Positions 1-6,535 of a DNA stretch of 14,579 bases are shown here, piece after piece. The stretch is from JBPCRW01 sp050996405 (GTDB taxonomy: Bacteria > Acidobacteriota > Blastocatellia > Pyrinomonadales > Pyrinomonadaceae): assembly GCA_050996405.1 (NCBI GenBank), contig JBPCRW010000246.1, forward strand, positions 1 through 14,579, read 5' to 3'. The notes under the pieces were generated by a model. That model was not told the origin of the DNA. It saw only the letters and a list, made by a program, of their open reading frames with translations, and did no database searches. The position numbers were made by a program, and so were the translations under genes. The first letter of the stretch is position 1, and the number at the start of each line of letters is the position of its first letter.

Positions 1-649
1 GCATATTTCCTACGAAGGCGGAATTTTGGAAAACCCTTGGAACGCGCCGCCCGAAGATATTTTCCTGCTAACAAAATCGCCCGAAAACGCCAAAGACAAA
101 GCCGAAGAAATTATATTGACATTTGAAAAAGGCGAGCCTGTCGCCATCAACGGCGAAACTTACGGCGCGGTTGATTTGCTCTCGACTTTGAATTTCATCG
201 GCGGCGAACACGGCATCGGGCGCGTTGATTTGGTCGAAAACCGTTTCGTCGGAATGAAATCGCGCGGAGTTTATGAAACGCCCGGCGTGACGATTTTGCA
301 GGCGGCGCATCGCGCTTTGGAATCAATCACGATGGACAGAGAAGTGATGCGTCTGCGCGATTCTTTGGGCGTAAAATTCGCCGAATCGGTTTATTACGGC
401 TTTTGGTTCGCGCCCGAATTTGAGATTTTGCGCTCGATGATTGACCAAACGCAGGAAACGGTTTCAGGCGAAGTTCGCATAAAATTATATAAAGGAAATG
501 TAACAATTTTAGGCAGACGCTCGCCGAATTCGCTTTACAAAGAACGAGTCGTCACCTTTGAAGACGACGCGGGCGCGTATAACCAACTCGACGCGGAAGG
601 CTTTATCCGCTTGCAGTCCTTGCGATTGCGATTGCGGAAGATGGATTAA
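1..649 (+). CDS. argG: Argininosuccinate synthase, C-terminal part (5' end outside window)
   Basis: Joins citrulline and aspartate, using ATP, to give argininosuccinate in the cytosol, the penultimate step of arginine synthesis. The first complete codon is at position 2, and the reading frame is open from the window edge, so about 215 residues of a family of roughly 400 are present. An internal TTG at 26 is not a real start, because the family motif ISYEGGILENPW is read straight through it. Diagnostic stretches are GGEHGIGRVDLVENRFVGMK, then GVYETPG, and the C-terminal DAEGFIRLQSLRLRLR, all typical of the tetrameric synthetase domain. There is no truncation at the 3' end. The stop codon is followed without any gap by the ATG of the next gene, implying co-transcription and translational coupling. 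The identification is secure; only the missing N-terminal ATP pyrophosphatase half cannot be examined. Confidence 0.96.
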   Translation, partial: HISYEGGILENPWNAPPEDIFLLTKSPENAKDKAEEIILTFEKGEPVAINGETYGAVDLLSTLNFIGGEHGIGRVDLVENRFVGMKSRGVYETPGVTILQAAHRALESITMDREVMRLRDSLGVKFAESVYYGFWFAPEFEILRSMIDQTQETVSGEVRIKLYKGNVTILGRRSPNSLYKERVVTFEDDAGAYNQLDAEGFIRLQSLRLRLRKMD

Positions 650-1132
650 ATGAACGAAGCTACGAAACAATTTTTTGCAAAACTGTATCTTCAACAAGCG
701 TCAAGCGATACTTATGTTGATTGGGCGATAGCTTGTCTTGAAGACGGCTTAGATTCAAAAAATCTTCGGATGTTGGCTTCAATGAATAGTCCTTTTTATT
801 CATCCGAAATCGATGAAAAGTTTCGGCATGCATTAGATGAACTCGGCATTTCTTTTCCAAATAAACGAGAACTTTTACTTAATTATGCAAAGGATATTGC
901 CTTAAAAATAGTTTCAGGTGAAATCAATTCTATTGATGGACTTAACGAAATTCACAGTATTGATATTTCACTAAATTATCCTAAAGAATTACAAGCATGG
1001 ACGATGCTGGATGGCGGTTATGACCCGGAAACAAAAGAATGGATTGGTGATTTCACTGATATTCAGAAACAAATGTTGTCGAATATCATTATTCGAGAAG
1101 CCAAAAAGTTAGCAGAAATGGATTTTTCGTGA
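650..1132 (+). CDS. Hypothetical protein, 160 aa, AT-rich
   Basis: I do not recognise a family. The protein is soluble, mostly predicted helical, acidic, with no signal peptide, membrane segment, cysteine motif or nucleotide-binding loop. Its N-terminal part (FFAKLYLQQASSDTYVDWAI) and a C-terminal WIGDFTDIQKQML stretch would be the best handles for a search. The ATG directly abuts the argG stop codon, and its own TGA overlaps a GAGG ribosome-binding site that serves the next gene, so it is probably translated as part of the arg transcript. The codons are visibly richer in A and T than those of argG or the downstream P-loop gene, which suggests it arrived separately, perhaps as a cargo or immunity-like gene inserted between two resident genes. 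That origin is inference from base composition only. Confidence 0.75.
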   Translation: MNEATKQFFAKLYLQQASSDTYVDWAIACLEDGLDSKNLRMLASMNSPFYSSEIDEKFRHALDELGISFPNKRELLLNYAKDIALKIVSGEINSIDGLNEIHSIDISLNYPKELQAWTMLDGGYDPETKEWIGDFTDIQKQMLSNIIIREAKKLAEMDFS

Positions 1133-1141
1133 GGTACAAAG

Positions 1142-2185
1142 ATGCAAATTTTAGAAGCAGACAAAATCGGTTCGGCGACTTCGCCGTTGAATTTAACGAA
1201 AACGGTTGCTGTGATTGATGAAAACAACGCGCCGAAAACGGGCGATGTGGTTGTCGTTCGCGCGTTGGACGAAAGCGTGACTTATGGAAATCTAGAATTA
1301 CCGAGCGGGCGTTTGGCGAAAATCAACCGCGATGATGTTTTGCTCGGAGTTTTGGGAAAACGCCGTGCCTTAAAGGGTTTTGTCGGCGACGTTCCCGAAT
1401 CCGTTAAAGTGGGTGACAAACTTCATCTTTTGAATATGGGCGGCGTGATTGGGATTTGCAAAGGTCATCATTCTTCGCTGTCGGACGCGATTGAGGTTGA
1501 AGTTTTGGGTATTGCTTGTAATGAAACGCAAAATGTTTTGAATATCGGCGACAACGCTTTAAAATCCGCGAATTCCCTGCTCGAATCCGCGCCGATTGTC
1601 GTCGTTGCCGGAACTTGTATGAATTCGGGCAAAACCGTCGCGGCAACCGAGATTATTAAACAAGCCGCGCACGCCGGATTGAAAGTTGCGGGCGCGAAAA
1701 TGTCGGGCGTGGCGTGTCTGCGCGACACTTTGAATATGCAGGATTGCGGCGCGATTGCGACGGCGAGTTTTCTCGATTGCGGTTTGCCTTCGACGGTTGA
1801 CTGCGGCGATTTGTCGCCCGTCGCCAAAGCGATTTTGAATCATTTAAATTCGTTCGCGCCTGATTTAATCGTCGTCGAACTCGGCGACGGAATTGTCGGC
1901 GGCTACGCGGTTGATTCGGTTTTGAAAGATTTTGAGATTAAAAACGCGATTTCGTCATTCATCTTTTGCGCGTCCGATTACGTCGGCGTTATCGGCGGCA
2001 TCGAAGTTTTGCGCCGTTTGGGAATTGAAATTGACGTTATCGCCGGTTCGGTGACAGACTCGCAAATGGGCGAAGATTTTGTCGAAGAAAATTACAATCT
2101 AAAAGCCGGAAACGCCCGACGCGACGGCAAGCGATTGTTTGAATTGATAGATTTTGCGAAGTGTGAAAAGTTGGCTTTTGCATAA
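1142..2185 (+). CDS. P-loop NTPase-fold protein, DUF1611-like
   Basis: A 347-residue protein in two parts. Residues 1-145 look beta-rich, with a series of short VVVVRAL / LLGVLGK / GDKLHLL strands. Residues 150-335 form a P-loop domain with a clear Walker A, GTCMNSGKT (157-165), and a later VVELGDGIVGGY segment (244-255) in the position of the acidic/Mg-binding strand. This resembles the DUF1611 C-terminal domain and dethiobiotin-synthetase or MobB-like folds. From memory, some DUF1611 proteins (DgcN) have been described as N-acetyltransferases acting on D-glutamate, which is notable beside arginine genes that need an N-acylglutamate synthase, but no such activity can be read from this sequence. 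It has the clearest Shine-Dalgarno in the window, GAGG at 1131-1134, seven bases before the ATG. The next gene's ATG abuts its stop. Confidence 0.8.
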   Translation: MQILEADKIGSATSPLNLTKTVAVIDENNAPKTGDVVVVRALDESVTYGNLELPSGRLAKINRDDVLLGVLGKRRALKGFVGDVPESVKVGDKLHLLNMGGVIGICKGHHSSLSDAIEVEVLGIACNETQNVLNIGDNALKSANSLLESAPIVVVAGTCMNSGKTVAATEIIKQAAHAGLKVAGAKMSGVACLRDTLNMQDCGAIATASFLDCGLPSTVDCGDLSPVAKAILNHLNSFAPDLIVVELGDGIVGGYAVDSVLKDFEIKNAISSFIFCASDYVGVIGGIEVLRRLGIEIDVIAGSVTDSQMGEDFVEENYNLKAGNARRDGKRLFELIDFAKCEKLAFA

Positions 2186-2689
2186 ATGATTGAAATTCGG
2201 GAATTACAGGAACAGGATATTTTACAGATTGCCGCAGCCTTTGAAACAATCGGTTGGAATAAACCCGCATCGCAATATCGGCGATATTTAGCCGCGCAAT
2301 CAAAAGGTTTGCGGCAGGTGTTGGTCGCGTTTGAAAATGATAAATTTGTCGGATATTTGACGATTGTTTGGCAGTCGAAATATCCGCCTTTCAAAGGCGG
2401 ACAAATTCCCGAAATACAAGATTTCAATGTTTTGCCGAACGCGCGAAGAAAAGGAATCGGCACAAAACTGATGGACAAAGCCGAAGAAATCGTTTCGCGG
2501 AAATCACCGATTGTCGGCATCGGAGTCGGTTTGCAGGCGGATTACGGCGCGGCGCAGAGACTTTATATTTTGCGCGGATATATTCCTGACGGGCGCGGTA
2601 TCGTCTGGCAAAACGGTTTTCCGAAATATGACGAGCAGGTTACAGTTGACGATGATTTATGTTTGTATTTTACTAAAAATTTGAGCTGA
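2186..2689 (+). CDS. GNAT family N-acetyltransferase
   Basis: A 167-residue single-domain Gcn5-related acetyltransferase. Beta strands lead into motif A at NVLPNARRKGIGTKLM (81-96), where RRKGIG (87-92) is the acetyl-CoA pyrophosphate-binding loop. The usual C-terminal LYILRGY segment follows at about 126-132, carrying the Tyr that often acts as general acid. The N-terminal WNKPASQYRRYL stretch and YPPFKGGQIPEI before motif A resemble a widespread stand-alone GNAT subfamily of unknown substrate. The ATG abuts the stop of the DUF1611-like gene, and six bases separate its stop from the VOC gene. Its place between argG and argC makes it a candidate acyltransferase for the first arginine step, but the family is so versatile that this is only a hypothesis; antibiotic, peptide or amine acetylation are equally possible. 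Confidence 0.9.
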   Translation: MIEIRELQEQDILQIAAAFETIGWNKPASQYRRYLAAQSKGLRQVLVAFENDKFVGYLTIVWQSKYPPFKGGQIPEIQDFNVLPNARRKGIGTKLMDKAEEIVSRKSPIVGIGVGLQADYGAAQRLYILRGYIPDGRGIVWQNGFPKYDEQVTVDDDLCLYFTKNLS

Positions 2690-2695
2690 ATAATT

Positions 2696-3091
2696 ATGAA
2701 ACAAAGCATCGCGCACATCGCCTTAGTCGTTGAAGATTATGACGAAGCAATCGAATTTTACACGGAGAAACTCGACTTCAAATTGATCGAAGACACGCCG
2801 CAGTCGGAAACGAAGCGTTGGGTTTTGGTCGCGCCGAAAGATTCGGAAGGCTGTCAATTACTGCTCGCCAAAGCCGCCTCCGACGAACAAAAGTCGCGCA
2901 TCGGCAATCAAACCGGCGGGCGAGTTTTTCTGTTTTTACGCACCGACGATTTTCAGCGCGATTACGAAAATTATCAATCGAAAGGCATAAAATTCGTCCG
3001 CGAACCGAAAACCGAATCCTACGGAACGGTCGCCGTTTTCGCGGATTTATACGGCAATCTTTGGGATTTGGTCGAGTTTAGTAACAAATAA
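2696..3091 (+). CDS. VOC (glyoxalase/bleomycin resistance fold) protein
   Basis: A 131-residue protein with one complete vicinal-oxygen-chelate unit made of two beta-alpha-beta-beta-beta modules. The first module opens with IAHIALVVEDYDEAIEFYTE, in which His7 is in the usual first metal-ligand position. The second ends with YGNLWDLVEF, where Glu127 is the usual last ligand. The FYTEKLDFKLIED and DLYGNLWDLVEF signatures are typical of the lactoylglutathione lyase/dioxygenase-like group. The length fits a single-unit VOC protein that dimerises to make its active site. It lies six bases after the GNAT gene and six before argC, so it probably shares their transcript. The substrate cannot be told; detoxification of an aldehyde or an isomerase/lyase role are both common in this family. 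Confidence 0.9.
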   Translation: MKQSIAHIALVVEDYDEAIEFYTEKLDFKLIEDTPQSETKRWVLVAPKDSEGCQLLLAKAASDEQKSRIGNQTGGRVFLFLRTDDFQRDYENYQSKGIKFVREPKTESYGTVAVFADLYGNLWDLVEFSNK

Positions 3092-3097
3092 CGAATA

Positions 3098-4135
3098 ATG
3101 AAAGAGAACAAAATAAAAATCGCAATCTTCGGCGGCTCTGGTTACGGCGGAAGCGAGCTTTTGCGGATTCTGCTGTTTCACCCAAACGCGGAAATTGTGT
3201 TGGTGACGGCGAACGAACACGCCGGAAAATCGGTCGGCGAAGTTCATAAAAATTTGTTTGGTTTGACTCAATTAAGATTTGAAAAATCGCCGGAAGATTT
3301 GTCCGCGCTCGAAAATATTGATGTCGCATTTTTCGCTTTGCCGCATGGTCAGGCGTTAAATCTGATTCCGCGATTGCCGAAAAATATTAAAGTTATTGAT
3401 TTGTCGGGCGATTTTCGCATCAATGATGCAGATGTTTTCAAGCAGTTTTACAATCTCGAACACACGGCGACGGATTTGCAGAAAAAATTTGTCTATGGCT
3501 TGACGGAAACCAATCGAGAGAAAATCAAAACGGCGCATTACGTTGCTAATCCGGGTTGTTTTGCGACGGCGACTTTGCTCGCGCTCGCGCCGATTGTGAA
3601 AAGCGGTTTGCTCACCGGAAAAATTATTGTTGACGCGAAAACGGGTTCGTCCGGTTCGGGCGCGAGGGCGGCGGCGAACACGCATCATCCACAGCGAATG
3701 AATTCGTTTTACGCATACAAACCATTTCAGCATCAGCACGTTCCCGAAATCGAACAGCATTTGCGCGAAGTCGGCGCGTTTGAAAATGAACTTGTTTTTA
3801 TGACGCACAGTTTGCCAGTTTCGCGCGGAATTTTCGCGTCCGTTTATCTGGAAACGACTGTCAATTTAACAAATGAAGACTTGAAAAATCTTTATGAACT
3901 TTTCTACAAAGATTCTTTTTTCGTTCGCATCGTCGAAAATTCGCCGGACATTAATTGGGTAAAAACGACGAACTTCTGCGACCTCGCCGCCAATTCAAAC
4001 GGCAAGCAAATCGTCGTTTTCTCGGCGATTGATAATCTCGTCAAAGGCGCGGCTGGTCAGGCGGTGCAGAATATGAATTTGATGTTCGGTTTGGATGAAA
4101 CTATCGGATTGATTTTGACAGGTTCGAATCCATAA
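3098..4135 (+). CDS. argC: N-acyl-gamma-glutamyl-phosphate reductase
   Basis: Reduces N-acyl-glutamyl phosphate to the semialdehyde with NADPH, the third step of arginine synthesis, following ArgB. The 345 residues match the usual length. The N-terminal Rossmann loop is IFGGSGYGGSELLRIL (10-25). The catalytic cysteine is Cys154 in NPGCFATATLLALAP, and the histidine motif QHQHVPEIEQ (211-220) supplies the catalytic His, probably His214. The HHPQRMNSFYAYKPF stretch before it is also typical. The start chosen is the ATG at 3098, six bases after the VOC stop; no strong Shine-Dalgarno is seen. An inverted repeat begins just after the stop and probably closes this transcription block. The enzyme family takes N-acetyl or N-succinyl substrates, so it does not by itself tell which acyl group is used. 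Confidence 0.96.
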   Translation: MKENKIKIAIFGGSGYGGSELLRILLFHPNAEIVLVTANEHAGKSVGEVHKNLFGLTQLRFEKSPEDLSALENIDVAFFALPHGQALNLIPRLPKNIKVIDLSGDFRINDADVFKQFYNLEHTATDLQKKFVYGLTETNREKIKTAHYVANPGCFATATLLALAPIVKSGLLTGKIIVDAKTGSSGSGARAAANTHHPQRMNSFYAYKPFQHQHVPEIEQHLREVGAFENELVFMTHSLPVSRGIFASVYLETTVNLTNEDLKNLYELFYKDSFFVRIVENSPDINWVKTTNFCDLAANSNGKQIVVFSAIDNLVKGAAGQAVQNMNLMFGLDETIGLILTGSNP

Positions 4136-4152
4136 GAAATTGAACCGCCGAG

Positions 4153-4211
4153 ACGCGGAGACGCAGAGAGAATTTATTAAAATCTTTTGATTTTTCTTTG
4201 CGCCTTTGCGT
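4153..4211. repeat. Intergenic inverted repeat A (GAGACGCG type)
   Basis: The left arm at 4153-4171 and the right arm at 4193-4211, each 19 nt, are separated by 21 nt. The arms agree at 14 of 19 positions as DNA. Four of the five differences would be G-U pairs in RNA, leaving one A-C mismatch, so the + strand transcript can fold into a nearly continuous hairpin. Both arms are built of 8-nt units: GAGACGCG then GAGACGCA on the left (4150-4165), and CTTTGCGC then CTTTGCGT on the right (4196-4211). It fills most of the gap after argC and may end or stabilise the argC transcript. No U-tract follows directly, so a classical intrinsic terminator is not certain. Confidence 0.8.
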
Positions 4212-4223
4212 TAAAATAATTTT

Positions 4224-4637
4224 ATGTTTATGAATGAAAATAACGACTCTTTAACAGACGAAACACGGCAAAAGCTGAAAGATTTGAGCAAGGCGTTTTT
4301 GCGTCTGCACAAAACTCTGCTCGACGGCGCGAAAGCCGAATACGAAGCGCGACACGGAAAAATTTCCAACTCGAATCAATATCTCCAACTCGTTTTGGAC
4401 GACGCGCATTTCGCGTGGCTGCGAAAAATATCTTCGCTCGTCGCGCTGATTGACGAAGCAGTTTCTCCGCGTCGTCCGGCAGCCGAAACGGAAGCCAAAC
4501 TGCTGCTCGACGAAGCAAAGAATTTATTGAATTTTCAAGATGCGGACGAAGAATTCAACGATAAATTTCAAACCATTCTGCAAACGAATAAAGATGCGGT
4601 TTTAAGTCACAACGACGCGCTGAAATTCGTCAGTTAA
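4224..4637 (+). CDS. Hypothetical helical protein, 137 aa
   Basis: A small soluble protein predicted almost entirely helical, with no signal peptide, membrane segment or metal motif. The central part, LHKTLLDGAKAEYEARHGKI followed by YLQLVLDDAHFAWLRKISSL, looks like a conserved core: similar small proteins with a LLxDxxFAWLRxL motif occur in many bacteria without an assigned function. This is recollection, not a search result. Two in-frame ATG codons, at 4224 and 4230, could serve as start; neither has a clear ribosome-binding site. The upstream flank is inverted repeat A, and the next gene, a PaiA-like GNAT, follows within nine bases, so these two probably form a two-gene unit. Base composition matches the core genes around it. 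Confidence 0.78.
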   Translation: MFMNENNDSLTDETRQKLKDLSKAFLRLHKTLLDGAKAEYEARHGKISNSNQYLQLVLDDAHFAWLRKISSLVALIDEAVSPRRPAAETEAKLLLDEAKNLLNFQDADEEFNDKFQTILQTNKDAVLSHNDALKFVS

Positions 4638-4645
4638 ATTTGAAA

Positions 4646-5167
4646 ATGAATCTAAAAATCAGACAGGCGGCTTTGAAAGATGCGGCGACGCTGGCGCGAA
4701 TCGGCTGGCAGGCGTTTGACGAAGCGTTCGGCGAACATCCGAAAAATCATCCCGGCGATATGAAACTTTATCGCGCGGAATATTTCAGCGCGGCGCGGAT
4801 TGAAACTGATTTAAGCGAAGAAAAAATTTTGTATCTCGTCGCCGAAACTGACGAAGAAATGGCGGGCTACGCGAAAATTCAATTCGATTCGCGCGAAGAT
4901 TGTCTGGGAAACGGAAAAACGATTGAGCTTTGCAGGCTTTACGCGCTCGATAAATTTATCGGGAAAGGTGTCGGGAAAACTCTGATGCTGAAGTTTTTGA
5001 AGATTGGAAGGAAAAACGATTGTGATGTCGCGTGGCTCGGCGTTTGGGAATTTAATTTTCGCGCGCAGGAATTTTATAAAAGATTCGGCTTCGAGAAATG
5101 CGGCGAACATATTTTCCAACTCGGCAGCGACCCGCAGATTGATTGGATAATGCAGAAGAAGATTTAG
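4646..5167 (+). CDS. GNAT acetyltransferase, PaiA-like
   Basis: A 173-residue Gcn5-related N-acetyltransferase. Motif A is LYALDKFIGKGVGKTLMLKF (98-117) with the acetyl-CoA loop IGKGVGK. Next come WLGVWEFNFRAQEFYKRFGF (130-149) and then GEHIFQLGSDPQIDWIM near the end. That combination is characteristic of the PaiA-type group, some members of which acetylate spermidine and other polyamines or diamines. Arginine and ornithine are polyamine precursors, so a polyamine role beside arg genes would make sense, but this is inference. A TTG at 4640 lies in frame two codons upstream; the ATG at 4646 is preferred because it begins the conserved strand KIRQAALKDA in the usual place. Inverted repeat B follows 26 bases after its stop. 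Confidence 0.9.
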   Translation: MNLKIRQAALKDAATLARIGWQAFDEAFGEHPKNHPGDMKLYRAEYFSAARIETDLSEEKILYLVAETDEEMAGYAKIQFDSREDCLGNGKTIELCRLYALDKFIGKGVGKTLMLKFLKIGRKNDCDVAWLGVWEFNFRAQEFYKRFGFEKCGEHIFQLGSDPQIDWIMQKKI

Positions 5168-5193
5168 CCCGCGAACAGGCGCAAAAGTTTTTT

Positions 5194-5265
5194 GCCACGA
5201 ATTACACAAATCACACGAATAAGAAAAACTAAATTTTAATTCGCGTTATTTGTGTAATTCGTGGC
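5194..5265. repeat. Intergenic inverted repeat B (GCCACGAATTACAC type)
   Basis: The left arm at 5194-5220 and the right arm at 5239-5265 are each 27 nt and match at 25 positions when one is reverse-complemented; the spacer is 18 nt. Each arm contains a 9-nt imperfect tandem pattern (CACGAATTA, CACAAATCA, CACGAAT). It is the best-preserved repeat in the window. The right arm contains a GTG at 5261 that is in frame with argD and can be mistaken for its start. The element lies between the PaiA-like GNAT gene and argD, and ends 10 bases before the argD ATG, so a hairpin here could affect argD translation. Confidence 0.9.
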
Positions 5266-5275
5266 TGGAAAAATT

Positions 5276-6442
5276 ATGAAATTTGAAGAAATAAAAGATT
5301 TGGAAGAACATTTTCAAGTGGCGACTTACGCAAAGATGAATATTGCCGTCGAAACCGGCAAAGGCGCGTGGATTTGGACGAGCGACGGCGAAAAGTTTTT
5401 GGATTTATACGGCGGACACGCGGTTTGCGCGACCGGACATTCGCATCCGCGCGTTGTCGAAGCGATTCAAAAGCAAGCCGAAAAAGTTTTGTTTTATTCA
5501 AACCTGGTTTATTCGGAAATTCGAGCGAAAGCCGCCGAAAAATTAGTTTCAGTCGCGCCGGAAAATTTGACGAAAGCGTTTTTCTGCAATTCCGGCACGG
5601 AAGCCAATGAAAACGCGATGCGAATGGCGCGATTTGCGACGAAACGCGAAAAAATTATCACGTTTTCAGGCGGTTTTCACGGCAGAACGGCAGACGCGAT
5701 TTCGGCAACATTCTTGGGAAAATACCGCGAACTTGGACGACCGAACGTGCCGCATCACGTCTGCGCCAAGTTTGGAAATTTAGAAAGCGTTCGAGAATTA
5801 GCCGACAAGGAAACGGCGGCGATTATGCTCGAACCGATTCAGTCAATGGCGGGCGTTATCGAAGCCGCGCCCGAATTTTTTGTCGGTTTAAGGGAAATCT
5901 GCGACGCGCTCGGTATCGTTTTAATTTTCGACGAAGTGCAGACCGGAATCGGGCGCACCGGAAACTGGTTTTTCAGCGGCTCGGAATTGGCTGGCGGCGT
6001 TGAAGCCGATATTATTACGCTTGCCAAATCTCTCGGCAGCGGCGTTCCGGTCGGCGCGTGTCTGGTTAATGAAAAAATTTCCCAAGTTATCAAAACAAAT
6101 GATTTGGGAACGACTTTCGGCGGCGGAATGCTGGCGATGGCGGCGGTTTCGGCGACACTCGAAGCAATCGAAACAGACAAAATGCGCGAAAATATTGTCG
6201 AGATTGAAAATCATCTGCGCGAAAGATTAAAAGAGATTGAAGAAGTCGTCGCCGTGCGCGGCAAGGGCGGGCTTCTGGGAATCGAATTTGCCGGAAACTG
6301 CAAACAGATTCATCAAAAACTGCTCGAAAATAAAATCATCACCGGAACTTCGAGCAATCCGAATGTCCTGCGGCTGCTTCCGCCTTTGTGCGTCAAAAAA
6401 GAGGAAATTGATTTACTGATTGATGCGTTAACAAAGAAATAG
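5276..6442 (+). CDS. argD: N-acylornithine aminotransferase (class III, PLP)
   Basis: Transfers an amino group from glutamate to the N-acyl-glutamate semialdehyde, giving N-acylornithine. The 388 residues match the family. PLP-binding features are NSGTEANENAMRMAR (105-119), the FHGRT loop (134-138), the FDEVQTGIGRTG aspartate motif (218-229, Asp219) and the Schiff-base lysine Lys251 in TLAKSLGSGVPVGA. The loop that usually reads QGExG is QSMAGV (189-194), so the glutamate that commonly gates the active site is replaced by Met191. The ATG at 5276 is chosen over an in-frame GTG at 5261 because the latter lies inside inverted repeat B and adds five non-conserved residues. Downstream it converges with thrA across inverted repeat C. 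Confidence 0.93.
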   Translation: MKFEEIKDLEEHFQVATYAKMNIAVETGKGAWIWTSDGEKFLDLYGGHAVCATGHSHPRVVEAIQKQAEKVLFYSNLVYSEIRAKAAEKLVSVAPENLTKAFFCNSGTEANENAMRMARFATKREKIITFSGGFHGRTADAISATFLGKYRELGRPNVPHHVCAKFGNLESVRELADKETAAIMLEPIQSMAGVIEAAPEFFVGLREICDALGIVLIFDEVQTGIGRTGNWFFSGSELAGGVEADIITLAKSLGSGVPVGACLVNEKISQVIKTNDLGTTFGGGMLAMAAVSATLEAIETDKMRENIVEIENHLRERLKEIEEVVAVRGKGGLLGIEFAGNCKQIHQKLLENKIITGTSSNPNVLRLLPPLCVKKEEIDLLIDALTKK

Positions 6443-6511
6443 GATACAGATAAACACGGACTTCGGCGGATTAATGCCGGTATGACTAAAAATCCGTGAA
6501 AATCCGTATTC
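6443..6511. repeat. Inverted repeat C between convergent argD and thrA
   Basis: The left arm at 6443-6463 (GATACAGATAAACACGGACTT-like) and the right arm at 6490-6511 are imperfect reverse complements with one extra base on the right and a three-base A/T mismatch block; the shared core reads CACGGA / TCCGTG. The right arm contains a 10-nt near-repeat, AAATCCGTGA then AAATCCGTAT. The 26-nt spacer holds a small CGGC-GCCG hairpin. It begins at the first base after the argD stop and ends 24 bases before the thrA stop on the other strand, so it could act as a bidirectional transcript end. Similar ATCCGTG-rich palindromes are common in many environmental genomes; that is recollection. Confidence 0.75.
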
Positions 6512-6535
6512 CATTTCTGACCTCTCAAACAGTTT

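Noticed and set aside
2383..2401. Perfect palindrome TCCGCCTTT-C-AAAGGCGGA inside the first GNAT gene
   Set aside because: It encodes the YPPFKGG stretch, which matches a PPF-containing segment before IPEI and NVLP in this GNAT subfamily as I recall it, so the coding constraint explains it well enough; not listed as an inserted repeat.
3356..3808. 150-codon minus-strand frame opposite argC
   Set aside because: It covers the conserved core of argC and is rich in Arg and Phe with no motif; it is best explained as a shadow.
4640..4645. TTG start for the PaiA-like GNAT
   Set aside because: It adds only two residues before the better ATG at 4646.
4646..5167. Assigning the second GNAT as the missing N-acylglutamate synthase (argA)
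   Set aside because: Its GEHIFQLGSDPQIDWIM and WLGVWE motifs fit the PaiA-type polyamine group better, so the first GNAT and the DUF1611-like gene are kept as the weaker but more open candidates.
5261..5275. GTG start giving argD five extra residues
   Set aside because: The GTG lies inside the right arm of inverted repeat B, and the added residues are not conserved; the ATG at 5276 gives the family's usual length.
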